From Streptomyces sp. NBS 14/10 (GTDB lineage: Bacteria; Actinomycetota; Actinomycetes; Streptomycetales; Streptomycetaceae): a stretch of 64,000 nt of DNA. Position 1 is the stretch's first letter, and every line of letters starts with the position of its first letter. The notes under the pieces were generated by a model. That model searched no databases and was not told the origin of the DNA. It saw only the letters and a list, made by a program, of their open reading frames with translations. Shown one piece after another: positions 51,810 through 61,044 of the stretch. The stretch lies in contig NZ_NCSM01000014.1 in assembly GCF_002224125.1 (NCBI RefSeq), positions 302,779 through 366,778 of the forward strand. The letters run 5' to 3'. Made by a program: the position numbers and the translations under genes.

Positions 51810-52999
51810 GACAGCGGGAGGCCGACGTAGTTCTCGGCGAGTTCGGCGGACGCGGCCGGGGAGGCGGCGATCCGCTCCAGCTGGGCCAGTTGCAGCCGCT
51901 CCTCGAACGGGGTCCGGTCCGGGTGCGGATGGAGGGTGTCGGTCATGAAGGCCGAGAAGCGCTCGGCCTGCCACACCCGGCGCAGACAGGTCTCGGAGTA
52001 GCTGTCGAGCAGTTCGGTGGAACCGGTCTCGTGGTGCAGGGTCAGGGCGCGGGCCAGGGTGACCACGTCCGTGACGGCCAGGTTGAGGCCCTTGGCGCCG
52101 GTGGGCGGCACGATATGCGCCGCGTCGCCCGCCAGGAACAGCCGGCCGTGGCGCATCGGCTCCTGGACGTAAGAGCGCATCGGGGTGACCGACTTGGCGG
52201 TGATCGGCCCGCGTTCGAGGGCCCAGTCCCCGTCGACGGCGAAGCGGGCGGACAGCTCGTCCCAGATCCGCTCGTCGGACCAGTCGGCCGGATCGGTGCC
52301 GGCCGGTACCTGGAGGTAGAGCCGGGAGACCTGCGGGGAGCGCATGCTGTGCAGGGCGAAGCCGCGCCGGTGGCGGGCGTAGATCAGCTCCTCGCAGGAC
52401 GGCGGCACATCGGCCAGCACGCCGAGCCAGGAGTACGGGTAGTCGCGCTCGAACACCGCGGTGCGCTCGGCGGGGATCGCCCGGCGGGCCACGCCGTGGA
52501 AGCCGTCGCAGCCCGCCACGAAGTCGCAGCTGAGCGTCTGTTCGCGGCCTTCGCGGCCTTCGCGGCCCTCGTGCCGGAAGCGGATGGTGGGCGTGGCGGA
52601 GTCGGGATCCTCGACGGCCAGGACCTCGGCCCCGAACAGCAGCGGCGGTCCGTCGGCGAGCTGGAGGGCGACCAGGTCCTTCACGACCTCCGTCTGGGCG
52701 TAGACCATCACCGACCGCCCGTCGGTCAGCGCCGGGAAGTCGATGCGGTGGGCGCGGCCCTCGAAGCGCAGCTCGATACCGCGGTGGAGCAGCCCCTCCC
52801 GGTCCATCCGCGCGCCCGCCCCGCACTTCCGCAACACGTCCACCGTGCCCTGCTCCAGGATCCCGGCCCGCTGGCGCGCCTCGACATAGCGGCGCTCGCG
52901 GCTCTCCAGTACGACGCAGTCCATGCCGGCGCGGTGCAGCAGACGGGCGAGCAGCAGGCCGGCGGGGCCGCCGCCGATGATGCCGACGGTCGTGCGCAT
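51806..52999 (-). CDS. pobA: 4-hydroxybenzoate 3-monooxygenase
   Basis: A 397-residue flavoprotein that hydroxylates 4-hydroxybenzoate to protocatechuate with NAD(P)H and O2. FAD motifs are VGIIGGGPAGLLLARLLHRAG, CDFVAGCDGFHGVAR (DG motif) and GRLFLAGDAAHIVPPTGAKG. ARQRAGILEQGTVDVLR and the YAQTEVVKDL stretch are typical of PobA. An EGR triplet repeats three times (HEGREGREGRE) in a surface loop, encoded by 9-bp units. The ribosome binding site is GAGGGAG. It is divergent from a double IclR regulator only 65 bases away. Confidence 0.92.
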   Translation of the reverse strand: MRTTVGIIGGGPAGLLLARLLHRAGMDCVVLESRERRYVEARQRAGILEQGTVDVLRKCGAGARMDREGLLHRGIELRFEGRAHRIDFPALTDGRSVMVYAQTEVVKDLVALQLADGPPLLFGAEVLAVEDPDSATPTIRFRHEGREGREGREQTLSCDFVAGCDGFHGVARRAIPAERTAVFERDYPYSWLGVLADVPPSCEELIYARHRRGFALHSMRSPQVSRLYLQVPAGTDPADWSDERIWDELSARFAVDGDWALERGPITAKSVTPMRSYVQEPMRHGRLFLAGDAAHIVPPTGAKGLNLAVTDVVTLARALTLHHETGSTELLDSYSETCLRRVWQAERFSAFMTDTLHPHPDRTPFEERLQLAQLERIAASPAASAELAENYVGLPLS

Positions 53000-53033
53000 C
53001 TCATCGCTCCCTCTGGCTCTCGCTTTGGGGTTG

Positions 53034-53060
53034 TTCGCCTGGTGAAACTTGGTTCATAAT
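53034..53060 (+). promoter_or_regulatory. Shared pobA / double-IclR control region
   Basis: The near-palindrome TTCGCCTGGTGAA (53034-53046; 10 of 13 symmetric) and a -10-like CATAAT (53055-53060) fill the 65-bp divergent gap. CATAAT lies only 5-11 bases before the GTG GTG ATG start triplet of the double IclR gene, so that transcript is probably leaderless. The palindrome resembles IclR operators in shape. Confidence 0.5.
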
Positions 53061-53064
53061 CTGA

Positions 53065-54882
53065 GTGGTGATGAGTCTCAGCGCGGCTACACCGCCTGTC
53101 AATGCTGTTGGCGGTTTGGCCGACGGTTCGGTCGGCGGTTCGGTCGGCCCTCTTGAGCGCGGCCTCGCCGTGCTGCGCGCGCTGACCGTCCTGTCCGCGC
53201 ACGGCGCGGGACCGGCGGTCCGCCCCGGCGACCTGGTGCGCGCCACGGGGCTGGCCCGCTCCGTCGTCGACCGCGTGCTCGGCACGCTCCAGCAACTCGG
53301 ATACGTACGGCTGGACGGGCGCGAGGTGAGCCTGGCGACCCGGCTGATGGAGCTGGGCAACGCCTATCTCGCGGCGAGCGGACTGCCGGACGCGCTCCTT
53401 CCGTTCGCGGAGCGGCTGGCGGACTCCCTCGACGAGTCGGTCTCGGTCGCCGTCCCGGACGGCGACGGCGTGCGCTTCGTCGTCCAGGCCACCCGGCGCC
53501 GCACGATGTCCCTCGCCTTCCGCATCGGCGACCTCCTCCCCGCCGAACGCTGCGCCCCCGGCGCGCTGTTCGCCGCCGAATGGGACGAGCGCACCTGGGC
53601 CGACTGGCGCGCCCGCCGCGCCGCCGACCCCCTGGACGGCTCCTTCCCCGCCGTCCCGCCCAGGCCGGGCCCCGCCGACGCCCCGGACCCCGACGCGTTC
53701 GCGCACCGCGCCAAGGCGGCGGCCCACGACGGCTGTGCCCTTGACGACCAGCTGATCGAACCGGGTCTGGTGGCGGTGGCCGTTCCGCTCCGGGACCCGG
53801 CGGGGCGTATCGCGTGTGCGGTGAACGTGGTCAGCCACACCAGTCGCCACGACATCGCGTCCCTCAGGCGGACCGCGCTGGCCGCCCTGCGGGACCGGAT
53901 CCCGGCCATGGAGGCGGCGCTTGCGGCGCCCGTGGGGGCTGGGCAGGGCGCGGGCGGCGAGCCGCCCGTGGTTGGTGCCATCGGCGAGGATCCGGCCCGG
54001 CTGGCCAAGCGGGAGATGGGGGCGGGCTTTCTGCAGTCGCTCGCCCGTGGGCTGACCGTACTGCGGGCGCTGGGCGAGCGGCCCCCGGGCGGCCCGCAGC
54101 CCCACGGCGGCCCGCCATCCCACGGCGGTGGGCCGCCCCACGACGGCATGCCCCTCACCGCCGTCGCCGGGGCGACCGGCCTCGCCCGCGCCACCGCCCG
54201 CCGCTCCCTCCTCACCCTCGTGGAACTCGGCTACGCCGCGACCGACGGAGCCCGCCTCTTCCGCCCCACCCCCCGCGTCCTGGAGCTCGGCTACGCCCCG
54301 CTCGCCGGGCTCGGCTTCACCGATATCGCGCGGCCGCATCTGCGCGAACTGGTCGGCGCCGTCCACGAGTCGGCGTCCCTGGCAGTCCTCGACGGCGGCG
54401 ACATCCGGTACGTCGAGCGCGTGCCGACCGTCCGCATCATGAGTGTCAACATCACCATCGGCACCCGCTTCCCCGCCTACGCCACCTCCATGGGCCGGGT
54501 GCTGCTCGCGGGCCTGGACGCCGACGCCCGCGCCGGGTATCTCGCCGACCTCGACCCTCGGCCGCTGACGCGGCACACCCTGACCTCCGTACCCGGGCTC
54601 GCGCGTGTCCTGGGCGGTGTGGCGGAGAGCGGATACGCCCTGGTCGACGAGGAGTTGGAGGACGGGCTGCGGTCCCTGGCCGTGCCCGTACGGGACGCCG
54701 ACGGGCGCGTGGCGGCGGCGCTCAACCTCGCCGTGCACGCGGGTCGGGGCACCCCGGAGGACACCGTACGCACCCTCCTGCCACCCCTGCGCACCACCGC
54801 CGCCCGTATCGAGGCCGACCTGCGCACGGCCTTCGCCCACCGCCCCCGTGGCCTGGGCGCCAGGCGTCTGTCGGGCGTCTGA
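53065..54882 (+). CDS. Double-length IclR-family regulator (two fused IclR units)
   Basis: A 605-residue protein made of two successive IclR proteins. Unit 1 (about 28-285) has the helix-turn-helix PGDLVRATGLARSVVDRVLGTLQQLG. Unit 2 (about 320-590) has LTAVAGATGLARATARRSLLTLVELG and the better-conserved effector domain VRIMSVNITIGTRFPAYATSMGRVLLAG. Tandem IclR fusions occur in actinobacterial protocatechuate regulators such as PcaR-like proteins. Start codons GTG 53065, GTG 53068 and ATG 53071 are all possible. Divergence from pobA suggests control of that operon. Confidence 0.82.
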   Translation: MVMSLSAATPPVNAVGGLADGSVGGSVGPLERGLAVLRALTVLSAHGAGPAVRPGDLVRATGLARSVVDRVLGTLQQLGYVRLDGREVSLATRLMELGNAYLAASGLPDALLPFAERLADSLDESVSVAVPDGDGVRFVVQATRRRTMSLAFRIGDLLPAERCAPGALFAAEWDERTWADWRARRAADPLDGSFPAVPPRPGPADAPDPDAFAHRAKAAAHDGCALDDQLIEPGLVAVAVPLRDPAGRIACAVNVVSHTSRHDIASLRRTALAALRDRIPAMEAALAAPVGAGQGAGGEPPVVGAIGEDPARLAKREMGAGFLQSLARGLTVLRALGERPPGGPQPHGGPPSHGGGPPHDGMPLTAVAGATGLARATARRSLLTLVELGYAATDGARLFRPTPRVLELGYAPLAGLGFTDIARPHLRELVGAVHESASLAVLDGGDIRYVERVPTVRIMSVNITIGTRFPAYATSMGRVLLAGLDADARAGYLADLDPRPLTRHTLTSVPGLARVLGGVAESGYALVDEELEDGLRSLAVPVRDADGRVAAALNLAVHAGRGTPEDTVRTLLPPLRTTAARIEADLRTAFAHRPRGLGARRLSGV

Positions 54883-54912
54883 CGTCCATCGGGCGTCTGA
54901 GAGAGTGGGGTC

Positions 54913-56403
54913 ATGAGCGCAGCGAAGGGCCGTACGGGCCATGTCGTGGTCGTCGGTGGCGGAATCTCCGGGCTCGCGGCCGCCCATCGCCTGCTGACCG
55001 GCGGGGCCCGGGTGACCGTGCTGGAGGCGTCCGGCCGGCTCGGCGGCAAGCTGTACGCGGGCGAGATCGCGGGCGTCCCCGTGGACCTCGGCGCCGAGTC
55101 GATGCTCGCGCGCCGCCCCGAGGCCGTGGACCTGGCGCGCGCGGTCGGGCTCGGCGGCCGGCTGCAGCCGCCCGCGACCGCCACCGCCTCGCTGTGGACC
55201 CGCGGCGGGCTGCGGCCGATGCCCAAGGGCCATGTGATGGGCGTGCCCGGGGACCCGGCCCCGCTGGCCGCCTCCGGCGTGGTCTCGGCCGAAGGGCTCG
55301 CGCGGCTCGCCCAGGAGCCCCAGCTGCCGCCGGCGGAGCTGGGCGAGGACGTCGCCCTCGGCGAGTTCGTCGCCGCGCGGCTGGGCCGCGAGGTCGTGGA
55401 CCGGCTGGTCGAGCCGCTGCTGGGCGGGGTGTACGCGGGCGATGTGTACCGGACGTCGATGCGGGCCTCGGTGCCCACGCTCTTCGAGGCGGCCCGTACG
55501 CACGGCTCGCTGACCGAGGGCGCGCGGGCGCTCGCCGCGCGGGCCGCGGCGGCGCCGGCCGGCCCGGTGTTCACCGGTATCGACGGGGGGATCGGGCGGC
55601 TTCCGCTCGCCGTCGCCGACGCGGTGCGCGCCGCGGGCGGCGAGATCCGTACCGGCGAGCCCGTACGGGAGCTGCGCCCGACCGCCGCCCCCGGCAGCGC
55701 CGACAGTTCCGACGACCCGGGGGAGGGGCGGGCGGCGCGGTGGACGGTGGTCACCGAGCGTGGCGAGACGCTGGAGGCCGACGCCGTCGTGCTCGCCGCC
55801 CCCGCACCCGTCGCGGCCCGGCTGCTCGCCGCCGACTCCCCGGCCGCCTCCGCCGAGCTGGCCACCGTCGACTACGCCTCCATGGCGCTGATCACCATGG
55901 CCTTCCGCCGCGCCGACGTGGCCGAGCTCGCCCAGGGCAGCGGTTTCCTCGTGCCGCCCGTCGACGGCCACACCATCAAGGCCGCCACCTTCTCCAGCCG
56001 CAAATGGGGCTGGGTGGGGGAGGCCGACCCCGATCTCTTCGTGCTGCGTACCTCGATCGGGCGGTTTGAGGACGAGGCGGACCTGAGCCGGGACGACGAG
56101 GATCTGGTAAGGCTGTCGCTCGCCGATCTCGGCCAGGCCATCGGCCTGACCGCGCGCCCGGTCGCCACCCGCGTGAACCGCTGGGAGGGCGGGCTGCCGC
56201 AGTACCCCGTGGGCCACCTCGACCGCGTGGCCCGTATCCGCGCGGAGGTCGCCAAGCTCCCGGCGCTGCGGGTGTGCGGCGCGGTGTACGACGGTGTGGG
56301 CATCCCGGCCTGCGTCGCCAGCGCCGGTACCGCCGCCGATGAGCTGCTGGAACTGCTGGCGGCCACCCAGGCGCGGGGCGCCGGGCGCGGAGAGCGAGAA
56401 TAG
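54913..56403 (+). CDS. hemY: Coproporphyrinogen III / protoporphyrinogen oxidase HemY
   Basis: A 496-residue FAD enzyme. The dinucleotide motif is [19 protein letters not shown], then [29 protein letters not shown], typical of the HemG/HemY family. C-terminal [19 protein letters not shown] contacts FAD. In Gram-positive bacteria this enzyme oxidises coproporphyrinogen III to coproporphyrin III. hemQ follows 5 bases later, which supports the coproporphyrin-dependent route. Confidence 0.93.
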   Translation: MSAAKGRTGHVVVVGGGISGLAAAHRLLTGGARVTVLEASGRLGGKLYAGEIAGVPVDLGAESMLARRPEAVDLARAVGLGGRLQPPATATASLWTRGGLRPMPKGHVMGVPGDPAPLAASGVVSAEGLARLAQEPQLPPAELGEDVALGEFVAARLGREVVDRLVEPLLGGVYAGDVYRTSMRASVPTLFEAARTHGSLTEGARALAARAAAAPAGPVFTGIDGGIGRLPLAVADAVRAAGGEIRTGEPVRELRPTAAPGSADSSDDPGEGRAARWTVVTERGETLEADAVVLAAPAPVAARLLAADSPAASAELATVDYASMALITMAFRRADVAELAQGSGFLVPPVDGHTIKAATFSSRKWGWVGEADPDLFVLRTSIGRFEDEADLSRDDEDLVRLSLADLGQAIGLTARPVATRVNRWEGGLPQYPVGHLDRVARIRAEVAKLPALRVCGAVYDGVGIPACVASAGTAADELLELLAATQARGAGRGERE

Positions 56404-56408
56404 GGACC

Positions 56409-57146
56409 ATGACTGCTGCATCCGCCCCCGAGACCGCCCCGTCCGGCAAGGTTCCCAACGCCGGCAAGAAGGCCAAGGACCTCAACGAGGTCATCCGCTA
56501 CACCCTGTGGTCGGTGTTCAAGCTGCGCGACGTCCTGCCCGAGGACCGCACCGGCTACGCCGACGAGGTCGAGGAGCTGTTCGCGCAGCTCGCCGCCAAG
56601 GACGTCACGGTGCGCGGCACCTACGACCTCTCCGGGCTGCGCGCGGACGCGGACGTCATGATCTGGTGGCACGCGGAGACCTCCGACGCGCTGCAGGAGG
56701 CGTACAACCTCTTCCGCCGCACCAAGCTGGGCCGGGCCCTGGAGCCGGTGTGGTCGAACATGGCGCTGCACCGCCCGGCCGAGTTCAACCGCTCGCACAT
56801 CCCGGCGTTCCTGGCCGACGAGACCCCCCGCGACTACGTCAGCGTGTACCCCTTCGTCCGGTCCTACGAGTGGTATCTGCTGCCCGACGAGGAGCGCCGC
56901 GCGATGCTCGCGGACCACGGCAAGATGGCGCGCGGCTACCCGGACGTGCGGGCCAACACGGTCGCGTCCTTCTCGCTCGGCGACTACGAGTGGATCCTCG
57001 CCTTCGAGGCCGACGAGCTGCACCGGATCGTCGACCTCATGCGGCATCTGCGCGGCTCCGAGGCGCGCCGGCATGTGCGCGAGGAGGTGCCGTTCTTCAC
57101 CGGGCGGCGCAAGGCGCTCTCCGAGCTGGTCGCCGGGCTGGCCTGA
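56409..57146 (+). CDS. hemQ: Coprohaem decarboxylase HemQ (chlorite dismutase-like)
   Basis: A 245-residue enzyme that converts coprohaem III to haem b, the last step of the Gram-positive pathway. [11 protein letters not shown] opens the family fold; [22 protein letters not shown] includes the catalytic Tyr, and [31 protein letters not shown] the haem pocket. It is coupled to hemY. Confidence 0.94.
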   Translation: MTAASAPETAPSGKVPNAGKKAKDLNEVIRYTLWSVFKLRDVLPEDRTGYADEVEELFAQLAAKDVTVRGTYDLSGLRADADVMIWWHAETSDALQEAYNLFRRTKLGRALEPVWSNMALHRPAEFNRSHIPAFLADETPRDYVSVYPFVRSYEWYLLPDEERRAMLADHGKMARGYPDVRANTVASFSLGDYEWILAFEADELHRIVDLMRHLRGSEARRHVREEVPFFTGRRKALSELVAGLA

Positions 57147-57218
57147 CTCACGGGGTCGGCCCGACTCACCGGGTGGGCCTGATCGGCGGCACCGCCCTCG
57201 CCGCGGCGCGGCCGCCGG

Positions 57219-58904
57219 TCACCAGGCCGCCGCGCCCACCGCCGGCGTCGCTTCCGCCTCTGGCTCCGTTTCCGGTTGCGTTTCAAGGCCCGGCGGCGCC
57301 CAGACGCTGGGCTCGGGCGCCTGGCGCGGCGAGCAGGACACGGAGCGGCCCGGCGTCCGCCCGGTCAGCAGGTAGGTGTCGACGTACCCGTTGACGCAGT
57401 CGTTCGGGCCGCCCCACAGCCCGTGCGTACCCGCCCCGCGCTCGGTCACCAGCGATGAGCCCGGCAGCCTGCGCCGCAGCTCCTTGGCGCCCTCGTACGG
57501 CGTGGCCGCGTCCCGCTCGGCGGCCAGCAGCAGCACCGGCGGCGGCGTCCCGTGCCCCGCACCGCCCCGGGAGCCCACCGTCAGTGGCCGCTGCCGGGGC
57601 GCGGACCAGTAGGCGCACGGCAGGTTCATCGCCACGTTGACCCAGGTCTCGAAGGGCGCGCGGCGGGCCAGGGCGCTGTTGTCGCGGTTCCATCTGGCCC
57701 AATCCCGTGGCCAGGGCGCGTCGTTGCACTGGACGGCCGTGTAGACGGCGTTGCCGTTCTCCTCGGCCGCGGCCTGGGCCGGGTCGTGCGCGGCCAGCGC
57801 GACCAGGGGCCCCTCGTCGCCGCCCAGATAGGCGGCCAGTGCGTGCGCGCTCATATCCCAGAAGGCGTCGTTGTAGATGTTGCGCGCATAGGCGTCCTGG
57901 AGCTGCGTGGTGCCCACCTTCCCGCCCGCCGGATGGCGCGCCAGCCGCCGCCGGGCCTTCTCGTACGAGGCGGACACCTCGGCCGCGGTGCCGCCCAGGT
58001 GGTAGACGTCGTCATACCCGGCGGCCCAGCGGCGCCAGTCGCCCCAGCGCCCCTCGAAGGCCAGCGACTGCTTCAGGTTGTTGCCGTACCAGATCTGCCG
58101 CGGATCGGGGTCGACCACGCTGTCGAAGACCATGCGGCGCACATGGTGGGGGAAGAGCGTGGCGTAGACGGCGCCGTAGTACGTGCCGTAGGACGCGGCC
58201 ACGAAGTTCAGCCGCGTCTCGCCGAGGGCGGCGCGCAGCACATCGAGGTCGCGGGCGTTGTTGAGGGTCGTGTAGTGGCGCAGCGCACCGCCCGCGCGGC
58301 GGGCGCAGCCGTCCGCGTAGGCCCGGGCCCGCTTGACCATCGTCCGTTTGAAGGCGGCGGAGGGGTGCACGGGGAAGTTCGCCGGCGACTTGGCGAAGGC
58401 GGCCGGGTCCGCGCAGGACAGCGGCGCCGAGCGGCCCACCCCGCGCGGTGCGTACCCGACGAAGTCGTACGCCTCGGCGGCCTTCCGGAACCCGGCCACA
58501 CTGGCGTACGCGGGGAACGCCATACCGGAGGCGCCGGGCCCGCCCGGGTTGTAGACCAGCGCGCCCTGGTGGCGCTCCCGCGGGCCGGTGGCGCGGAGCC
58601 GGCTGACGGTGAGGGACAGCTGGGTGGAGTGGGGGTGCGCGTAGTCCAGCGGCACCTCGAAGGTGCCGCACCGGGCGGCTGCGGGCAGCTCCTCGCCGGG
58701 CGCGCAGCGGCCGAAGTCGATGCCGCGGGCGGCGGCGCGCCGGGCGGCGACCGCCACGCCCCGGTCCTCGGCGGTGTCGCCGTGGCGGGCCGGGGCCGTG
58801 GCGGTCGCGGCGGTGGCGGCGGGCGCCGGGGCGGCGAGGAGCGCGGCCATGGCCAGGGCCAGGGACAGCGGCCCGAGTACGCCGTACAGCGGTACTGCTC
58901 TCAC
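57219..58904 (-). CDS. Secreted alpha/beta-hydrolase, tripeptidyl aminopeptidase-like
   Basis: A 561-residue exported hydrolase. GTG 58904 is chosen because GAGGGGACGG precedes it and the signal peptide (PLSLALAMAALLAAP, ending APAATA) follows at once; ATG 58949 lacks a site. The nucleophile Ser is in VAASYGTYYGAVYA, the acid in LLLAAERDAATPYEGA and the His in GAGTHGLWGG. EVPLDYAHPHSTQLSLTVSRL and LVYNPGGPGASG are typical of the SlpD/SlpE and Tap family, which removes N-terminal tripeptides outside the cell. The C-terminal extension is Pro/Glu-rich. Confidence 0.88.
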   Translation of the reverse strand: MRAVPLYGVLGPLSLALAMAALLAAPAPAATAATATAPARHGDTAEDRGVAVAARRAAARGIDFGRCAPGEELPAAARCGTFEVPLDYAHPHSTQLSLTVSRLRATGPRERHQGALVYNPGGPGASGMAFPAYASVAGFRKAAEAYDFVGYAPRGVGRSAPLSCADPAAFAKSPANFPVHPSAAFKRTMVKRARAYADGCARRAGGALRHYTTLNNARDLDVLRAALGETRLNFVAASYGTYYGAVYATLFPHHVRRMVFDSVVDPDPRQIWYGNNLKQSLAFEGRWGDWRRWAAGYDDVYHLGGTAAEVSASYEKARRRLARHPAGGKVGTTQLQDAYARNIYNDAFWDMSAHALAAYLGGDEGPLVALAAHDPAQAAAEENGNAVYTAVQCNDAPWPRDWARWNRDNSALARRAPFETWVNVAMNLPCAYWSAPRQRPLTVGSRGGAGHGTPPPVLLLAAERDAATPYEGAKELRRRLPGSSLVTERGAGTHGLWGGPNDCVNGYVDTYLLTGRTPGRSVSCSPRQAPEPSVWAPPGLETQPETEPEAEATPAVGAAAW

Positions 58905-59015
58905 GGGCCGTCCCCTCGTATCCGTTCGTCTTCCGTCGCGTTCGGTCATTTCGCGACGAAAGGGATACTTGGGGTGGTGGTCGGACATGTAAAGCACCGC
59001 GCCGAGGTGTCGGGG

Positions 59016-59870
59016 TCAATGACCCCAATGCGCCTTGAAGGCCGCGCGCAGCGCGGGATCGGGGAGGGCGGAGGCGCCGTGCAGCGCGAGCAGGGTCAGG
59101 AGCTCGGCGTCGGCGCCCTCCCGGCCGTACGCGCCGACACCGCCGCCCCGGCCGACACTGCCGCCCCGGCCGTAGGCGGGCCGGGCGGGCCAGGCGGGCC
59201 GTGCTGGCCGTGGCCGGGGCGTCTCGATCCGGCCCAGCAGCTTCTGCCCGGCGGGCGAGGCCCACCGGGTGTACGGATGCGCCTCGACGCGGGCTATCGC
59301 CAGACAGCCGAGGGTCAGCAGCAGCGGCAGCGCGAACCACGCCGCCGCCTTCTCCCGCCCCGGCCCAGGCTCCACGATCAGCAGCGCCGCCGCCCCCATG
59401 AGCAGGACAAGACCGGCCGCCGCCCGCACCTGACGGACCGCGGCCGCCACGTTCGTACGCGCCGCCGCGGGCACCGCGAGCCCGGCGGCCACCAGCCGGT
59501 CGGCGAGCGCCCGAACCGGCGCCGCACCGGCGAGCGCGGCCCGCACCGGCGGGACGGGCGACTGGCCGTGCGGCCCTATCGCGGCGATGACGGAGCGCTC
59601 CAACTCGTCCTGGCCGTCCGGGTCGACCACCGTGACCCAGCCGGTGTGCGCCAGCAGCAGCCGGCGCTGCCGGTCCATCGCCACCAGGGCCAGATCGCCG
59701 ACCCGCTGCGGACCGCCGGACAGGAACGCCGTCTCGTACAGGCTCAAGGCCCCGCCGCCGGCCCCGGCGCCCTCGGGCTCCCGGGCGGCGGCGACGGCGG
59801 CCGTGCACAGCCGGGCACAGGAGGCGACGGCGGCGGCACAGGCGACGAGCAGGAACAACAGCCAGAGCAT
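59016..59870 (-). CDS. TIGR04222 (near_uncomplex) domain membrane protein without Cys tail
   Basis: A 284-residue protein. An N-terminal membrane helix (LWLLFLLVACAAAVASCARLC) precedes a cytoplasmic domain with LYETAFLSGGPQRVGDLALVAMDRQRRLLL, matching the TIGR04222 pattern. Two more helices follow near residues 160-200, then an Arg/Pro/Gly-rich segment and KAHWGH. Compared with its neighbour at 59983-61044 it lacks the cysteine-rich tail. It lies 112 bases downstream in the same direction. The function is unknown. Confidence 0.72.
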   Translation of the reverse strand: MLWLLFLLVACAAAVASCARLCTAAVAAAREPEGAGAGGGALSLYETAFLSGGPQRVGDLALVAMDRQRRLLLAHTGWVTVVDPDGQDELERSVIAAIGPHGQSPVPPVRAALAGAAPVRALADRLVAAGLAVPAAARTNVAAAVRQVRAAAGLVLLMGAAALLIVEPGPGREKAAAWFALPLLLTLGCLAIARVEAHPYTRWASPAGQKLLGRIETPRPRPARPAWPARPAYGRGGSVGRGGGVGAYGREGADAELLTLLALHGASALPDPALRAAFKAHWGH

Positions 59871-59982
59871 GGCCGATTTGTACTCGACCCGCCCCGCCTT
59901 CCGCCAGGGCATTTCAGCAGACGAACCCAGATGAACATGGTGAAGCGGCGAATACGGCGAACACCGCGAACGCGGCGGCCGG

Positions 59983-61044
59983 TCACCCGCCCCCGCAGCC
60001 GCCGCCCCCGCCGCCACAGCCGCCCCCGCCACCGCAACTGGAGCCGCCGCCGCAGCTGGAGCCACCGCTCCCGCCCCCGCAGCTGGAGCCGGAGCTGCCC
60101 CCGCAGCTGGAACTGCCGCAGCTGGAGCCGCCGCCCCCGGAGTTGCCGCACCACGAGCTGTTGTTCCCGCAGGACCCCGAGGACCCCGAGGAGCTGGACG
60201 AGGACGACGAGGAGGACGCCGAAGACCCTGCTGAGGCCGCGGCGGCATGGGCGCGGTGCGCCTCCAGCAGCTGGTCCCGCAGCAGTTCGTCGGCGGCCAG
60301 TGCGGTCACCCCGGCCAGCGCGACGGTCTCGGCCACCGACGCCATCCGCGTACCGGTCCGGTACGGGGTGCCGTCCTGTGGCTGGGCCGAGACGTAGGCG
60401 AGGTCCTGCCGGTACGCGGCCAGTGCCCGCTTCCCGGCCGCCGTGATCCGCTTCCTGTTCGCGGCGCCGCAGATGACGCCGACCAGGAAGCCGCCGAACA
60501 GCGCCGGGAGGATCCTGAAGATCAGCGGAAGCCCGCCGTCGTACCCTCCCGAGTCCTCCACGGCAGTTCCCCAGATGCCCAGGAACACGCCCGCGACCGC
60601 GGCGACGGTCTGGGCGGCGGCCAGGCGCCGCCAGAAGTTGATCCGCCGCGGCCGCACCATCAGCCCGCGCTCCGCGAGCCGGTCGCCGATCGACTGCACC
60701 GCCGGATGGCGCATCAGCTCCGAGCGCAGCAGGGTGAGTCCGCCGTGCGGTGCCCGCGAGTGCACCTCGAGCAGCGCCTGCTCCACCGCGTTGCGGGCGA
60801 CCGGCTGCCGTACCGAGACCACCCCGGGGCCGCCCACGGCCAGCCGTCCGTCGGTGTGCATCGCGCAGATCACCGTGTCGGCCACCCGGGCCGGGCCGGC
60901 CTCCAGGAAGGCGGCCTCCAGCAGATCGTGTGCGCGGGCGTCCGCCACCGGGCCGCCCGAGCGTCGGGTACGGACCGTACCCGTGATGAGCGCCGCCGAC
61001 GACGCGGCGAACGCCAGATAGACCAGTTCCGTCTTCATCTCCAT
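59983..61044 (-). CDS. TIGR04222 membrane protein with Cys/Gly/Ser-rich C-terminal tail
   Basis: A 353-residue protein. One N-terminal helix (LVYLAFAASSAALITGTV) precedes the TIGR04222 core (LLEAAFLEAGPARVADTVICAMHTDGRL) and two more helices (AAAQTVAAVAGVFLGIWGT and LIFRILPALFGGFLVGVIC). From about residue 266 the sequence becomes a run of Ser, then Ser/Gly with nine cysteines, every one followed by Gly, ending in GGGGCGGGGGGCGGG-like repeats. The start codon overlaps the stop of the DUF692 gene (TGATG), so the two proteins are co-translated. The tail resembles a substrate for an MNIO cysteine-modifying enzyme more than a folded domain. Confidence 0.8.
   Translation of the reverse strand: MEMKTELVYLAFAASSAALITGTVRTRRSGGPVADARAHDLLEAAFLEAGPARVADTVICAMHTDGRLAVGGPGVVSVRQPVARNAVEQALLEVHSRAPHGGLTLLRSELMRHPAVQSIGDRLAERGLMVRPRRINFWRRLAAAQTVAAVAGVFLGIWGTAVEDSGGYDGGLPLIFRILPALFGGFLVGVICGAANRKRITAAGKRALAAYRQDLAYVSAQPQDGTPYRTGTRMASVAETVALAGVTALAADELLRDQLLEAHRAHAAAASAGSSASSSSSSSSSSGSSGSCGNNSSWCGNSGGGGSSCGSSSCGGSSGSSCGGGSGGSSCGGGSSCGGGGGCGGGGGGCGGG
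59986..60246 (-). repeat. Low-complexity Gly/Ser/Cys coding tract
   Basis: The tract encodes the 88-residue tail of the TIGR04222 protein. Ser runs come first (Ser x10), then SSCGG units with rising Gly content toward the C-terminus. All nine Cys codons sit before a Gly codon. Confidence 0.85.

Noticed and set aside
52726..56421. A 1231-codon minus-strand frame across the IclR and hemY genes
   Set aside because: Antisense shadow; its composition is low-complexity Gly/Arg/Ala, while the plus-strand genes show full family motifs.
57552..60446. A 964-codon plus-strand frame opposite the hydrolase and TIGR04222 genes
   Set aside because: Antisense shadow; its end is an Arg/Pro-rich mirror of the Cys/Gly tail.
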